Source: ZC4RG30 sp039917615 (GTDB lineage: Bacteria; Pseudomonadota; Gammaproteobacteria; Steroidobacterales; Steroidobacteraceae). From it: 64,000 bases of DNA. Positions 1 through 9,705 of this stretch are shown piece after piece. The translations under genes were made by a program, and so were the position numbers. A model generated the notes under the pieces. It was not told where the DNA came from and ran no database searches. It saw only the letters and a list, made by a program, of their open reading frames with translations. The stretch's first letter is position 1. Each line of letters opens with the position of its first letter. The DNA lies in the NCBI GenBank assembly GCA_039917615.1, contig JBDSJD010000021.1, positions 5,088-69,087 of the forward strand, given 5' to 3'.

Positions 1-2
1 TC

Positions 3-218
3 CTGAAAATGCGTTTTCCGAACCAGCGCGGTGAGATCAAGCACGTGATCGCCGAAGGCGACCTGGTGGTGCTGCATGTGCACTCGACGCGCGGCGACGG
101 CACGCCGGGCCGCGCGATCGTCGATATCTTCCGCCTGCAGAACGGCAAGATTGTAGAGCACTGGGATGTGATCCAGGATATCCCCGAGAAGGCTTCCAAC
201 AGCAACGGCATGTTCTAG
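3..218 (+). CDS. SnoaL-like (NTF2-fold) protein, C-terminal part
   Basis: This is the 3' end of a gene that begins before the window. The visible 70 or so residues have the pattern of the last beta strands of SnoaL-like/NTF2-fold proteins: alternating hydrophobic strands (HVIAEGDLVVLHVHS, then AIVDIFRLQNGKIVEHWDV) and an ending rich in Gln, Asp and Pro. The DIFRxxxGKIxEHWD pattern is typical of the family often annotated as SnoaL-like polyketide cyclase or nuclear transport factor 2 family. The substrate cannot be told from this fragment. An ATG at 9 is in frame but is probably internal. The following DUF1592 gene begins 7 bp after the stop, so they may be co-transcribed. Confidence 0.7.
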   Translation: MKMRFPNQRGEIKHVIAEGDLVVLHVHSTRGDGTPGRAIVDIFRLQNGKIVEHWDVIQDIPEKASNSNGMF

Positions 219-225
219 GCGGTCG

Positions 226-2574
226 ATGAGTCACTACGGGAAAGCTCGCTGGCGGCAGAACGGCGGACTGGCGGTGCTCGGTCTGTTGCCGGTGCTGGGC
301 CTGTTCGCGGCAGATCGCGCCGCCGCGGCCCAGCCGCATGGCGTGATCGATGCCGCACTGATCCAGAAATACTGTGCGGGCTGCCACAACGACGAGCAGT
401 GGAGCGGTGGCCTTTCCCTCGATGGTGTCGAGACCGCCCACATCGGCAACGACGCGGAAATGTGGGAGACCGTGGTGCGCAAGGTGCGCACCGGCATGAT
501 GCCGCCGGCCGGCGAGCCGCGCCCGCAGGGTGGCAAGTTGCAGGCTTTTGCCGCAGGGCTGGAGCGCGAGCTCGACAACGCAGCACGCGGCAAGTCGCAG
601 CCCGGCCATCCGGGACTGCGCCGGCTTACGCGATTCGAATACGGCAACGTGATCCGCGACCTGCTGGGCTTGCAGGACAACGTCACGACCCTGCTGCCGC
701 CTGACAACAACAGCGACGGCTTCGACACCAATGGCGAGACGCTGGGCAATTCACCCGCGCTGATCGAAGCCTATGTGAATGCCGCCGCCAAGCTCGCACG
801 CCGCGCGGTGGGCGATCGTCAACCTGCAGTGGTGCAGGTGGACTACCGGCCGCCAACTGGCTGGTCGCAGGATCGCCACATCGACTCGCTGCCACTGGGC
901 ACGCGCGGCGGTTATAGCGTGCGCCACGAGTTCCCGGTGGACGGCGACTACGACCTGGTCATCTCGGTGGCCTCCGGTGGGCTCTTTGGCGGTACGGTAA
1001 CCCGCGGCCGCCAGATCTACGTTGCGCTCGACAAGACGCCACTCACCACGCAGGAAGCGGACTCCCGCAAGTACCGCGTCCATGTGAAGGCCGGGCCACG
1101 CACTGTCACGGCGACGCTGGTTGATCAGGTGCGCAGCAAAGGCACCGACGACATTTATTCCATCGACAAGCTGCAGGGCGCAGTGACGGACATCACCATC
1201 ACCGGCCCATTCAATGCCGCCGGTGCCGGCGATACACCGAGCCGGCGCAAGGTGTTCGTCTGCCGCCCTGCCACTACCAGCGACGAGGAAGGCTGCGCAC
1301 GCCGCATTCTTTCCAGCCTCGCCGCGCAGGCTTATCGCGCACCAGTAAGCGCTACCGATCCGGCCGTCGATTCGTTAATGGGCTACTACCGCGAAGCGCG
1401 TGGCGCGGGCGATTTCGAGGATGGAATCGAGCAGGCGCTGGCGCGCCTGCTGGTGAATCCGCGCTTCCTGTTCCGCCTGGAGCAGGAGCCCGCAGGTCTG
1501 GCGCCAGGCGCGGTGTACCGCCTGCCAGATGTGGAGCTCGCATCGCGGTTGTCGTTCTTCCTGTGGAGCAGCATCCCCGATGCCGAGCTGCGGGACCTGG
1601 CCTCGCGCGGGCGGCTGCGAGATCCGAAAGTGCTTGAGAAGCAGGTAAAGCGCATGCTCGCCGACCCGCACTCGGATGCGCTGGTCACGAATTTCGCCGG
1701 CCAATGGCTGCGCCTGCGCGCGCTCGACAGCATTCCCGCCGATTCACAGGGTTTCGACGAGAACCTGCGCCAGTCGATGCTACGCGAGACACGCCTGCTG
1801 CTGTCGAGCGTGATGAGCGGCAACCGCAGCATCATCGAACTGCTCAATGCGCGTTACACCTTCCTTGATGAACCATTGGCGCGGCACTACGGTGTAGCGG
1901 ATGTCAAAGGCAGCTACGTGCGGCGCGTCGAGCTGCCCGCGGGTACGCGAAGCGGGCTGCTCGGACAGGGCAGCATTCTCACCCTTACTTCGCTGCCCGA
2001 GCGCACCTCGCCGGTGGTGCGCGGCAAGTGGATCATGGAAAGCCTGATCGGCGCGCATGTGCCCGCGCCGCCAGCGGGCGTCGAAACCAATCTTGATCCG
2101 TCCCCTGGCCACGACCAGCCCACGACGCTGCGGCAGCGCCTGGAAATGCATCGCGCGCAGCCTCAGTGTGCGGCCTGCCACCGGATCATGGATCCGGTCG
2201 GTGTCTCGCTGGAGAATTTTGATCGTACGGGCCGGTGGCGCACGCAGGACAACGGCCTGCCCGTGGATTCTCGCAGCGAGCTTGTCGATGGCACACCGCT
2301 CAATGGTCCAGACGACCTGCGCGCCTGGCTCGTGAGTCACCCGGATGTGTTCGCCACGAATCTCGCCCAGAAGCTTTTGATCTACGCACTGGGCCGCAGC
2401 GTCGACCATCACGACATGCCCGCCGTGCGCGGCATAGTGCGCGCGGCTGCCGTTGATGACTACCAATTCGCGACGTTGGTGTTGGGCGTGGTGCAAAGTC
2501 AGCCCTTCCAGTACCGCAACACGAGTCCGGCACCTACCGCGCCGCCTTCTCCGCCTACGGCCCGCAACCGCTAA
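226..2574 (+). CDS. DUF1592 domain protein with two c-type haem motifs (copy 1)
   Basis: The protein has 782 residues with a signal peptide (hydrophobic run about 14-36) and a CxxCH haem motif at C50-C53-H54, then a second CxxCH near the C-terminus at C648-C651-H652. The layout matches the DUF1587/DUF1592/DUF1588/DUF1585 family found in planctomycetes and some proteobacteria: an N-terminal cytochrome-like part, the MMPPAGEP and RRLTRFEYGNVIRDLLG motifs, the LASRLSFFLWSSIPD motif around residues 438-452 and the ERTSPVVRGKW motif. It is therefore probably a secreted or periplasmic electron-carrying protein. The reaction is unknown. A DUF1552 gene starts 11 bp downstream, and that pair is repeated at 5498-9591. 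Confidence 0.9.
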   Translation: MSHYGKARWRQNGGLAVLGLLPVLGLFAADRAAAAQPHGVIDAALIQKYCAGCHNDEQWSGGLSLDGVETAHIGNDAEMWETVVRKVRTGMMPPAGEPRPQGGKLQAFAAGLERELDNAARGKSQPGHPGLRRLTRFEYGNVIRDLLGLQDNVTTLLPPDNNSDGFDTNGETLGNSPALIEAYVNAAAKLARRAVGDRQPAVVQVDYRPPTGWSQDRHIDSLPLGTRGGYSVRHEFPVDGDYDLVISVASGGLFGGTVTRGRQIYVALDKTPLTTQEADSRKYRVHVKAGPRTVTATLVDQVRSKGTDDIYSIDKLQGAVTDITITGPFNAAGAGDTPSRRKVFVCRPATTSDEEGCARRILSSLAAQAYRAPVSATDPAVDSLMGYYREARGAGDFEDGIEQALARLLVNPRFLFRLEQEPAGLAPGAVYRLPDVELASRLSFFLWSSIPDAELRDLASRGRLRDPKVLEKQVKRMLADPHSDALVTNFAGQWLRLRALDSIPADSQGFDENLRQSMLRETRLLLSSVMSGNRSIIELLNARYTFLDEPLARHYGVADVKGSYVRRVELPAGTRSGLLGQGSILTLTSLPERTSPVVRGKWIMESLIGAHVPAPPAGVETNLDPSPGHDQPTTLRQRLEMHRAQPQCAACHRIMDPVGVSLENFDRTGRWRTQDNGLPVDSRSELVDGTPLNGPDDLRAWLVSHPDVFATNLAQKLLIYALGRSVDHHDMPAVRGIVRAAAVDDYQFATLVLGVVQSQPFQYRNTSPAPTAPPSPPTARNR

Positions 2575-2585
2575 CAGGGACCGCC

Positions 2586-3893
2586 ATGCACTTCATCACC
2601 CGCAAGCATCTGTCACGTCGTGCACTGCTGCGCGGCGCCGGCGCCACACTGGCGCTGCCCCTGCTGGAATCGATGACGCCAGCCATGGCCGCGGCGGCCG
2701 CGCCGGTGCCGCGCTTCGCCTGCTTCTATGTGCCGCATGGCGTTACGCTGGCAAAATGGACGCCAGCCGCGACCGGCAAGGATTTCCCGCTGTCCGAGAT
2801 CCTGCAGCCGCTCCAGCCGCACCATCGCTATTTGAATGTGATCAGCGGGCTGCGCCTGCCCTCCGCCTATGGCAGCGATGCCTCTGCTGAAGCCAATCAC
2901 ACGCGCTCGTCGGCCTGCTTCCTGAGCGGCGCGCAGCCGGTGCTGGGACCGCGTGCGCGGCTCGGCATCACAATGGATCAGGTGGCCGCTGCCGCGATCG
3001 GCGGCGACACGCCGCTGCCCTCGCTCGAACTTGGCATTGAAGGCCCGGCGTTCACCTGTGGCACCAACCTTTCCTGCGCGTATCGCAATTCGCTGGCGTG
3101 GCGCAACGTGAACACACCGCTGCCGATTGAAAACAACCCGCAGGCAGTATTCGAACGGCTGTTCGGAGACGGCGCCAGCGAAGCCCAGCGCAAGACGCGC
3201 CGAGCGCAGGCTCGCAGCCTGCTCGACACACTACGCACAGACATCGCCGCGCTGCAGAAGACGCTGCCCGCGGCCGACCGCGAGCGGCTTGGCGCTTACG
3301 TGGAAGACATCCGCGAGATCGAGCGCCGCATCAACAATGCGCAGAATCGCCCAAGTGTCCAGAGCGATGCACCCACGGGCGTACCAGCCAACTTCGACGA
3401 CCACATCAAGCTGCAACTGGACCTGCTCGCCCTCGCCTGGCGGGCCGACGTCACCCGCATCGCCACGCTGCCGTTCGCGCAGGAAACCAGCGGTGCCACC
3501 TATCCCGCCAGCGGTCTGACGGATTCCTTCCATGGGCTGTCGCACCACTCGAACATCCAGGCCAACAAGGACCGCTTCGCGGTGATGAATCGCTACCACA
3601 TCGGCATCCTCGGCTACTTCCTTGGCAAGCTGGCTGCCATCACCGACGGTGACGGCACACTGCTGGACCATTCGTTGGTGCTTTATGGCAGCGGCATCAG
3701 CGACGGTAACCAGCACGATCACGGGCCACTGCCCATCCTGCTGGCCGGTGGCGCCCGCGGCAGGGTGGCCGGCAACCGTCATCTGGTGGTGCCGACCGAC
3801 ACGCCACTGGCGAACCTGCAGCTATCCATCCTGCATAAGCTGGGCGTTGAAGCGCAGCAGTTTGCCGACAGCAACGGCGCGGTTGCGTTGTAG
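2586..3893 (+). CDS. DUF1552 domain protein, Tat-exported (copy 1)
   Basis: The 435-residue protein starts with a twin-arginine signal (SRRALLRGAG, residues 10-19) followed by a hydrophobic stretch ending near ALA/AAAA. The rest matches DUF1552, a family related to DUF1501/sulfatase-like folds: FYVPHGVTLAKW, the VISGL motif, HTRSSACFLSG, a Cys-x5-Cys-Ala-Tyr motif, NNPQAVFERLFGDG and the C-terminal GGARGRVAGNRH. The function is unknown. Tat export suggests that it folds, perhaps with a cofactor, in the cytoplasm before transport. It lies directly after the haem-motif DUF1592 protein and is probably its partner. Confidence 0.9.
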   Translation: MHFITRKHLSRRALLRGAGATLALPLLESMTPAMAAAAAPVPRFACFYVPHGVTLAKWTPAATGKDFPLSEILQPLQPHHRYLNVISGLRLPSAYGSDASAEANHTRSSACFLSGAQPVLGPRARLGITMDQVAAAAIGGDTPLPSLELGIEGPAFTCGTNLSCAYRNSLAWRNVNTPLPIENNPQAVFERLFGDGASEAQRKTRRAQARSLLDTLRTDIAALQKTLPAADRERLGAYVEDIREIERRINNAQNRPSVQSDAPTGVPANFDDHIKLQLDLLALAWRADVTRIATLPFAQETSGATYPASGLTDSFHGLSHHSNIQANKDRFAVMNRYHIGILGYFLGKLAAITDGDGTLLDHSLVLYGSGISDGNQHDHGPLPILLAGGARGRVAGNRHLVVPTDTPLANLQLSILHKLGVEAQQFADSNGAVAL

Positions 3894-3896
3894 AGC

Positions 3897-5450
3897 ATGC
3901 GCATGCGCACGACATTGCTGCTGTGGCTGGCGGCACCCGCTCTCGCCGCTGCTGCCGCTGCCTTCGCCGCAGCCGCCCCCTCCTCCGACGCGCTGCTGAG
4001 TGCGGCACGCGAAGGCCAAACGACGGCGGTCGAGGCTGCGCTGCGTGCTGGCGCCGATGCCAACGCGGCCGAGCCCGACGGCACGCGCGCACTGCATCTG
4101 GCGGTGGAGCGCAACGATGTGGTCGCCACGCGCGCGCTGCTGGCGCGCGGCGCCGATGTGCGCGCCGCCACCACGCTGCGCATCACGCCGCTGCTGTTGG
4201 CCTGCACCAACGGCAACGTGCAGATCGTGCAACTGCTGCTGGCTGCGAAGGCCGACCCGAACGGGCGCGACCTGGCTGGCGAAACCATGCTGATGGCCGC
4301 GGCGCGCGGCGGCAATGCCGCAGTGATCAGCGCGCTGCTGCAGGCCGGCGCCGAACGCGATGCGCGCGACGAGGAATATGCGCAAACCGCGTTGCACCTG
4401 GCCGCGCGCGCCGGCAACGTGGACGCAGCGCGCACTCTGATTCAGGCCGGCGCCGACGTGATGGCGCGCACTCGCGTCGGGCCAGAGCCGCCGTTTCGCC
4501 GCATCGGCGGCACTCAGGGCAAGGGCGTAGAGAAGTCCCCCAGCCCCCGAGGCGCAAGACCGGCGATTCCGGGCGGCAAGACGCCGCTGCATTACGCGGC
4601 GCGCGACGGACATCTTGAGATGGTGCGCCTGCTGCTCGACGCGGGCGCGGCCATTGATGATCGGGACCCGAACGCCATCACCCCGCTGCTGTTCGCGGCG
4701 AGCAATGATCGCATCGCGGTCGCAAAGCTCCTGATCGAACGTGGCGCCGACATTCAGGCCATCGACTGGTATGGACGCACCCCGCTTTATTCAGCGATTG
4801 ATGTGCGCAACCGCGATTCCCCTGATCCCGACGCAGGCAGCCGCACCGACACAGCCGGCAACCTGGAACTGATCCGCTTGCTTCTCGAGAAGGGTGCCAA
4901 GCCGAACACGGGCATCCGCGAGATGCCGGTGGTGCGCTCGCATGTGTTACCGCTGGGCTCGCTGTCCTGGGTGGATTTCACCGGCGAGACGCCCTTCATC
5001 CGCGCCGCGCTGGCGGGCGACACGGTGGTGATGCGTGTGCTGCTGGAACACGGCGCCGACGCGAACCTCAAGACGACGCAGGGCACCACTGCCCTCGCCG
5101 CAGCGGCTGGCATGAACTGGACCGTGGCGCAGACCGTAACCTGGAGTCCCGCGGCGCTGCTCGAGGCCGTGCGCATCTGCCTTGAGGCCGGCAATGATGT
5201 AAACGCCGCCAACTCCAAGGGTTTGCGCGCCATCCATGCCGCGGCCAACCGCGGTTCGGGCGACATCATCGAGTACCTCGTGGCGCATGGCGCCGATCCG
5301 AACGCGAAGGATGGCGAAGGTCGTACGGCGATGGACTGGGCACAGGGCGTGTTCCTGGCCACACATCCACCCACCGCGCGCCCGGCCGCTATCGAGGCAC
5401 TCCGGAAAATTGGTGCGGGCGCAAACGTGGCAATCGCACGGCCTCAATAG
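3897..5450 (+). CDS. Secreted ankyrin-repeat protein
   Basis: The protein has 517 residues with an N-terminal signal peptide rich in Leu and Ala (residues 1-27). It is followed by about ten ankyrin repeats, seen as recurring G(A/T)xALHLAxxxGxxxxxxxLLxxGAD units. Repeats run at about 30-200, again at 215-300 after a Pro/Arg/Gly-rich linker (about 195-215), and at 355-500. Ankyrin repeats bind proteins, so a periplasmic scaffold or chaperone role is an inference. The start is 3 bp after the DUF1552 stop, and the next DUF1592 gene follows after 47 bp, so the gene sits inside the DUF1592/DUF1552 operon. A second ATG two codons in is equally possible as start. Confidence 0.9.
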   Translation: MRMRTTLLLWLAAPALAAAAAAFAAAAPSSDALLSAAREGQTTAVEAALRAGADANAAEPDGTRALHLAVERNDVVATRALLARGADVRAATTLRITPLLLACTNGNVQIVQLLLAAKADPNGRDLAGETMLMAAARGGNAAVISALLQAGAERDARDEEYAQTALHLAARAGNVDAARTLIQAGADVMARTRVGPEPPFRRIGGTQGKGVEKSPSPRGARPAIPGGKTPLHYAARDGHLEMVRLLLDAGAAIDDRDPNAITPLLFAASNDRIAVAKLLIERGADIQAIDWYGRTPLYSAIDVRNRDSPDPDAGSRTDTAGNLELIRLLLEKGAKPNTGIREMPVVRSHVLPLGSLSWVDFTGETPFIRAALAGDTVVMRVLLEHGADANLKTTQGTTALAAAAGMNWTVAQTVTWSPAALLEAVRICLEAGNDVNAANSKGLRAIHAAANRGSGDIIEYLVAHGADPNAKDGEGRTAMDWAQGVFLATHPPTARPAAIEALRKIGAGANVAIARPQ

Positions 5451-5497
5451 ATAGTTGGACCCACCTCGGCCAACGCTCTTCCCAATCACGCTTTCGC

Positions 5498-8188
5498 ATG
5501 CCCCACCCTTCGCCTACTGCCGCCTCTTCCCGCTACTCGCGGCGTGGCGTTCGCTTCGTTGTCCCAATGCTGGCCGCGCTGTTCGCAGCCTTCGCATCGG
5601 CCGAGGAACCGAGCCTCGCGAAATTTCGCAGCGAGATTCAGCCCGTGCTCGACAAATACTGCTTCGAGTGTCACGGCAACGGCGTGGGCAGGGGCGGCGT
5701 CACGCTCGATGAGTTCGAGACTTCCGCCGCGCTGCACGATCCACAGCTGTGGCTGCGCGCGCTGAAAAACATACGCGCCGGCATCATGCCGCCCGCCAGC
5801 CAGACGCCGCTGCCAGCCTCCGATGCCGCCAAGATCATGCAGTGGATCAAGCGCGACGGTTTCGGCATCGACCCCGCGAAGCCCGATCCCGGCCGTGTCA
5901 CCGTACGCCGTCTCAATCGCGTCGAATACCGCAACACGGTCCGCGATCTCACCGGCGTCGATATCGACACGCAGAAGGAATTTCCCGCCGACGATACCGG
6001 CCACGGTTTCGACAACATCGCCGATGTTCTGACGTTGTCGCCCTTGCTGCTCGAAAAATATCTCGATGCCGCACAAAACGTGATCGCCAAGGCCGTGGTT
6101 GCGAAGCCGCGCATCGTCGCCGAGCGGTCGATCCTCGGCCGGCAATTCGCCACAGTTCGGGTCGATACCACGCTGCCCGAAGCTGCGAAACCCGCCGCAG
6201 CACCCGCTCCTGCCAATGCGCCTCCCTCTCGCGCACTCGCGGCCGGTGCACCTCCTGCTGTCGGCCAGCCACCGCCATTACCCGGCCGCGGACCACGCCC
6301 GCCGCCGCCGGCGACTCGTCCCGCCCCGACCGTGGAAGGCGATACCGTGGTGCTTTCTTATTACACGCCCGCCGTGGTGGCCGCGAAGCACCGCGTGGAG
6401 CAGGCCGGCAAATATCAGCTTGTCTTCGATCTCATCGCGCACGAAACGTTTGCGGACGATCTTTTCGATGTCAACAAGTGCAAGGTCATGGTTTCCGTCG
6501 ATGGCCAGAAGCTGCTCGATCAGGAGTTCGTGCGTGAAGGCTACGGCAAGAAATTCGAATACACCTTCGAGCGCGAACTCACCGCCGGGGAGCATGAGAT
6601 CTCCGTCGAGATGAAGCCGATTGGCCCGGAGACGCCGCAGTATCGCAAGCTTCGCATCCGCATCAATTCTGTCGTCGTGCGTGGCCCGATGGCAGCGAAG
6701 TTCTGGGCAAAGGCGCCGGGCTACGACAAATACTTTCTCCGCGATGTCCCCGCCGGCGCCGCCGAGCGACGCGCGTATGCCCGCGTGATTCTGGAGAAGT
6801 TCGCCAGCCGCGCGTTTCGGCGTCCGGTCGACCCGGTGACCCTCAAAAAACTCGTCGCTCTCGCCGAGAAGGTTTATTCGCAGCCCGTCAGCACCTTCGA
6901 AAGCGGCGTGATGCAATCGATGGTCGCGGTGCTCGCATCGCCCTCCTTTATATTCCGCGAAGATCGCGTGGAGCCGCTGAAGCCGGGTCAGGCGCATCCG
7001 TTGATCGACGAATACACCCTGGCGTCCCGGCTCTCGTATTTTTTCTGGTCTTCCATGCCGGATGAAGAGCTGCTGAAACTGGCCGCCGCCGGCCGCCTCC
7101 GCGCGAATCTACCGGCCCAGTTGACGCGTATGCTCGCCGATGCGCGCTCGCAGGAACTGGTGCGGAATTTCACCGGCCAGTGGCTCCAGGCCCGCGACAT
7201 CGCCACGGTGCCGATCACGACGGAAGACGTTTTTCTCCGCGACCATCCGGACGCCGCGTATGAGGAAGCCCGGGAGATCGTCCGCCGCATCCTGCCCATC
7301 CCACGCGAACAGCGCACCGCAGAGGATGCCGCTGCTTTCCCGGCGGCATTCGCGATCGCCAACGAGTTCAACCGCCGCCCAAAGCCGCAGCTGACCGACG
7401 CGCTGCGCCGCGCCATGCAGCAGGAAACCGAGATGACCTTCGGGCACATCCTCAAGGAAGATCGCAGCTTCCTCGAGCTGCTCGAAAGCGATTACACGTT
7501 TCTCAACGAAGTCCTCGCGAAACACTACGGCATCGCTGAGGTCACCGGCCCGGAAATGCGCAAAGTCACACTTGCGCCCGACAGCCCTCGCGGTGGCGTA
7601 CTCACCCAGGGCACGGTTCTCGCCGTGACTTCAAATCCTACGCGCACCTCGCCGGTGAAACGCGGGGTGCTCATCCTCGGAGCCATTCTCGGCACGCCTC
7701 CGGCGCCACCGCCGCCGAACATCCCCGCGCTTGAGGACGCCGCCACCGCCGCCGAATTGCGCACCATGAGCCTGCGCGACACGCTCGCCCTTCACGCCAA
7801 AAACCCCGTCTGCCACTCCTGCCACAGCCGGATGGATCCGCTCGGACTTGCGCTGGAAAACTTCAACGCCATGGGCGCTTGGCGCACCACCGACTCCGGC
7901 CAGCCAGTGCAGCCCGCGGGCAAACTGATCACCGGCGAATCGTTCACCAACGTCCGCGAGTTCAAACACATCCTCGCGACATCGCGCCGTCAGGATTTCT
8001 ATTACGCTTTGAGCGAAAAGCTCCTCACTTACGCCCTCGGCCGAGGCGTCGAATACTACGATACGCCGACGCTGGATGAACTCGTGGCGCAGCTCGAAGC
8101 CTCCGGTGGCCGCCCTTCGGCGCTCTTGCATGCTATCGTGAACTCGGCACCTTTCCAGCAACGCCGCCTGGCACCCGCCTCACCATGA
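5498..8188 (+). CDS. DUF1592 domain protein with two c-type haem motifs (copy 2)
   Basis: The 896-residue protein has a signal peptide (hydrophobic residues 21-34, ending ASAEE). It carries CxxCH at C55-C58-H59 and again at C772-C775-H776, with the same family motifs as the gene at 226: GIMPPAS, RRLNRVEYRNTVRDLTG, LASRLSYFFWSSMPDEE, NPTRTSPVKRG and MDPLGLALENFNAMGAWR. It is about 110 residues longer than copy 1. Part of the difference is a Pro/Ala-rich insert at about residues 228-282, which looks like a flexible linker, and part is extra sequence around residues 585-640. It overlaps the following DUF1552 start by 4 bp (ATGA), so the two are translationally coupled. Confidence 0.92.
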   Translation: MPHPSPTAASSRYSRRGVRFVVPMLAALFAAFASAEEPSLAKFRSEIQPVLDKYCFECHGNGVGRGGVTLDEFETSAALHDPQLWLRALKNIRAGIMPPASQTPLPASDAAKIMQWIKRDGFGIDPAKPDPGRVTVRRLNRVEYRNTVRDLTGVDIDTQKEFPADDTGHGFDNIADVLTLSPLLLEKYLDAAQNVIAKAVVAKPRIVAERSILGRQFATVRVDTTLPEAAKPAAAPAPANAPPSRALAAGAPPAVGQPPPLPGRGPRPPPPATRPAPTVEGDTVVLSYYTPAVVAAKHRVEQAGKYQLVFDLIAHETFADDLFDVNKCKVMVSVDGQKLLDQEFVREGYGKKFEYTFERELTAGEHEISVEMKPIGPETPQYRKLRIRINSVVVRGPMAAKFWAKAPGYDKYFLRDVPAGAAERRAYARVILEKFASRAFRRPVDPVTLKKLVALAEKVYSQPVSTFESGVMQSMVAVLASPSFIFREDRVEPLKPGQAHPLIDEYTLASRLSYFFWSSMPDEELLKLAAAGRLRANLPAQLTRMLADARSQELVRNFTGQWLQARDIATVPITTEDVFLRDHPDAAYEEAREIVRRILPIPREQRTAEDAAAFPAAFAIANEFNRRPKPQLTDALRRAMQQETEMTFGHILKEDRSFLELLESDYTFLNEVLAKHYGIAEVTGPEMRKVTLAPDSPRGGVLTQGTVLAVTSNPTRTSPVKRGVLILGAILGTPPAPPPPNIPALEDAATAAELRTMSLRDTLALHAKNPVCHSCHSRMDPLGLALENFNAMGAWRTTDSGQPVQPAGKLITGESFTNVREFKHILATSRRQDFYYALSEKLLTYALGRGVEYYDTPTLDELVAQLEASGGRPSALLHAIVNSAPFQQRRLAPASP

Positions 8189-9591
8189 AGACAGCCACCG
8201 ACAACGCCTTGTCCGCCTACCTCGCGGCGACGAACCGCCGGCACTTCCTGAAGGGCGTTGGCGCCTGCGTCGCACTGCCCGCGTTCAGCTCGCTGCTGCC
8301 GAGCCGTCTGCACGCCGCCACCGCCGCCGCCGCCGGGCTGGCCACGACTGCAACGGGCGCGCCGCTGCGCACGGCCTTCCTCTTCATTCCCAATGGCACC
8401 ATTCCCTCGCGCTGGTGGCCGGAGGGCGGGCTCACCGATTTCAAGTTCAACCCCACGCTCGTTCCCCTCGAACCGCTGCGCAAACACGTGCAGGTGCTCG
8501 GTGGGCTCGACCATGCCAACGCCGAAGGCGGCCCCGATGGCGGCGGGGACCACGCGCGCGGCACCAGCGTCTTCCTCACCGGCGTGCGCCTCAACAAAAG
8601 CGAGACCGATATTCGCGCCGGCATTTCGATCGATCAGCTCATCGCCTCGCAGATCGGCCACCTCACCCGTTTCCCTTCGCTGGAGCTGACCTGCGACTTG
8701 AACCGCAAATCCTCGGGCTGCGACTCCAACTATTCCTGCGCCTATCAATTCAACGTCTCGTGGAAATCCCCCACGACGCCGATGAGCCCGGAAAATAACC
8801 CCCGCGCCGTTTTCGAGCGCCTCTTCGGCATGGGCGAACACGGCGAACGTTCCCAACAGGCCCAAAGCCGCCTGGTCGCGCGCCGCTCCGTACTCGATTT
8901 CGTGATGGACGACGCCAGGCGAATGCAGAACCGCCTGGGCACCACCGACCGCGAGAAACTCGATCAATATCTCAATGGCATCCGCGACGTCGAAGCCCGC
9001 ATCCAGCGCGCTGAGCAATTCGGCCCCGGCCTCGATCCCTTGCAACCCACTCCGGCGGGCATTCCCCAGAGTCATGCCGAATACGTGGACCTCATGTATG
9101 ACATGCTGGTGCTCGCCTTCCAGACGGACTCGACCCGGGTCGCGACGATGATGCTCGGCCACGATGGCGACAATCGCTCTTTCAGCCACATGGGCATCCC
9201 TGAAGGCCACCACGATCTTTCGCATCACCAGCACAATCCCGAGCGCATCGAGAAGGTCGCGCAGATTGATCGCTGGTATGCGGAGCGTTTGGCTGGCTTC
9301 CTCCGTCGGCTCGACGCCACACCGGATGTCGATGGCAAGTCGCTCCTGCACAACTCGCGCATCCTCTATGGTGCCGGCAATGCCGACGCCAACAGTCACA
9401 CGCACGTCAATCTCCCGCTCATCCTTGCGGGCGGCGGTGGTGGCCTGCTAACGCCTGGCCGCTATGTGAAGCACGGCGATGCGAACGCCGGCAAGCCCCT
9501 GTCGAATCTTTTCCTTACCCTCGCCGATCAGGCAGGCGTGAAGAACCTTGCGCGCTTCGGCGATTCGACGGGGATGCTCGCCAACGTGTAA
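8185..9591 (+). CDS. DUF1552 domain protein, Tat-exported (copy 2)
   Basis: The 468-residue protein carries a twin-arginine signal (NRRHFLKGVG, residues 17-26) and a hydrophobic Ala-rich segment to about residue 50. It has the DUF1552 motifs seen in copy 1: LFIPNGTIPSRWWP, LGGLDHANA, the Cys-x5-Cys-Ala-Tyr motif, ENNPRAVFERLFG, DREKLDQYLNGIRDVEARI, HHDLSHH and LILAGGGGG. Its start overlaps the DUF1592 stop as ATGA. Copies 1 and 2 are clearly homologous but diverged over their length, so this is an old duplication or independent acquisition. The function is unknown. Confidence 0.92.
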   Translation: MKTATDNALSAYLAATNRRHFLKGVGACVALPAFSSLLPSRLHAATAAAAGLATTATGAPLRTAFLFIPNGTIPSRWWPEGGLTDFKFNPTLVPLEPLRKHVQVLGGLDHANAEGGPDGGGDHARGTSVFLTGVRLNKSETDIRAGISIDQLIASQIGHLTRFPSLELTCDLNRKSSGCDSNYSCAYQFNVSWKSPTTPMSPENNPRAVFERLFGMGEHGERSQQAQSRLVARRSVLDFVMDDARRMQNRLGTTDREKLDQYLNGIRDVEARIQRAEQFGPGLDPLQPTPAGIPQSHAEYVDLMYDMLVLAFQTDSTRVATMMLGHDGDNRSFSHMGIPEGHHDLSHHQHNPERIEKVAQIDRWYAERLAGFLRRLDATPDVDGKSLLHNSRILYGAGNADANSHTHVNLPLILAGGGGGLLTPGRYVKHGDANAGKPLSNLFLTLADQAGVKNLARFGDSTGMLANV

Positions 9592-9705
9592 GCGCGGCCC
9601 GGCGCTTTGGTCCGTTGAGGTCAGCGCCATGGCGCACCAGGCCGCAGGCTGCAACTTTCGTCCCGCTGCCGGGTATGGCAGACAAGGCGGCAGGGCTCTG
9701 TGTAG

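Noticed and set aside
8056..9405. Minus-strand 449-codon frame
   Set aside because: It is antisense to the end of the second DUF1592 gene and to the second DUF1552 gene, both with firm motifs.
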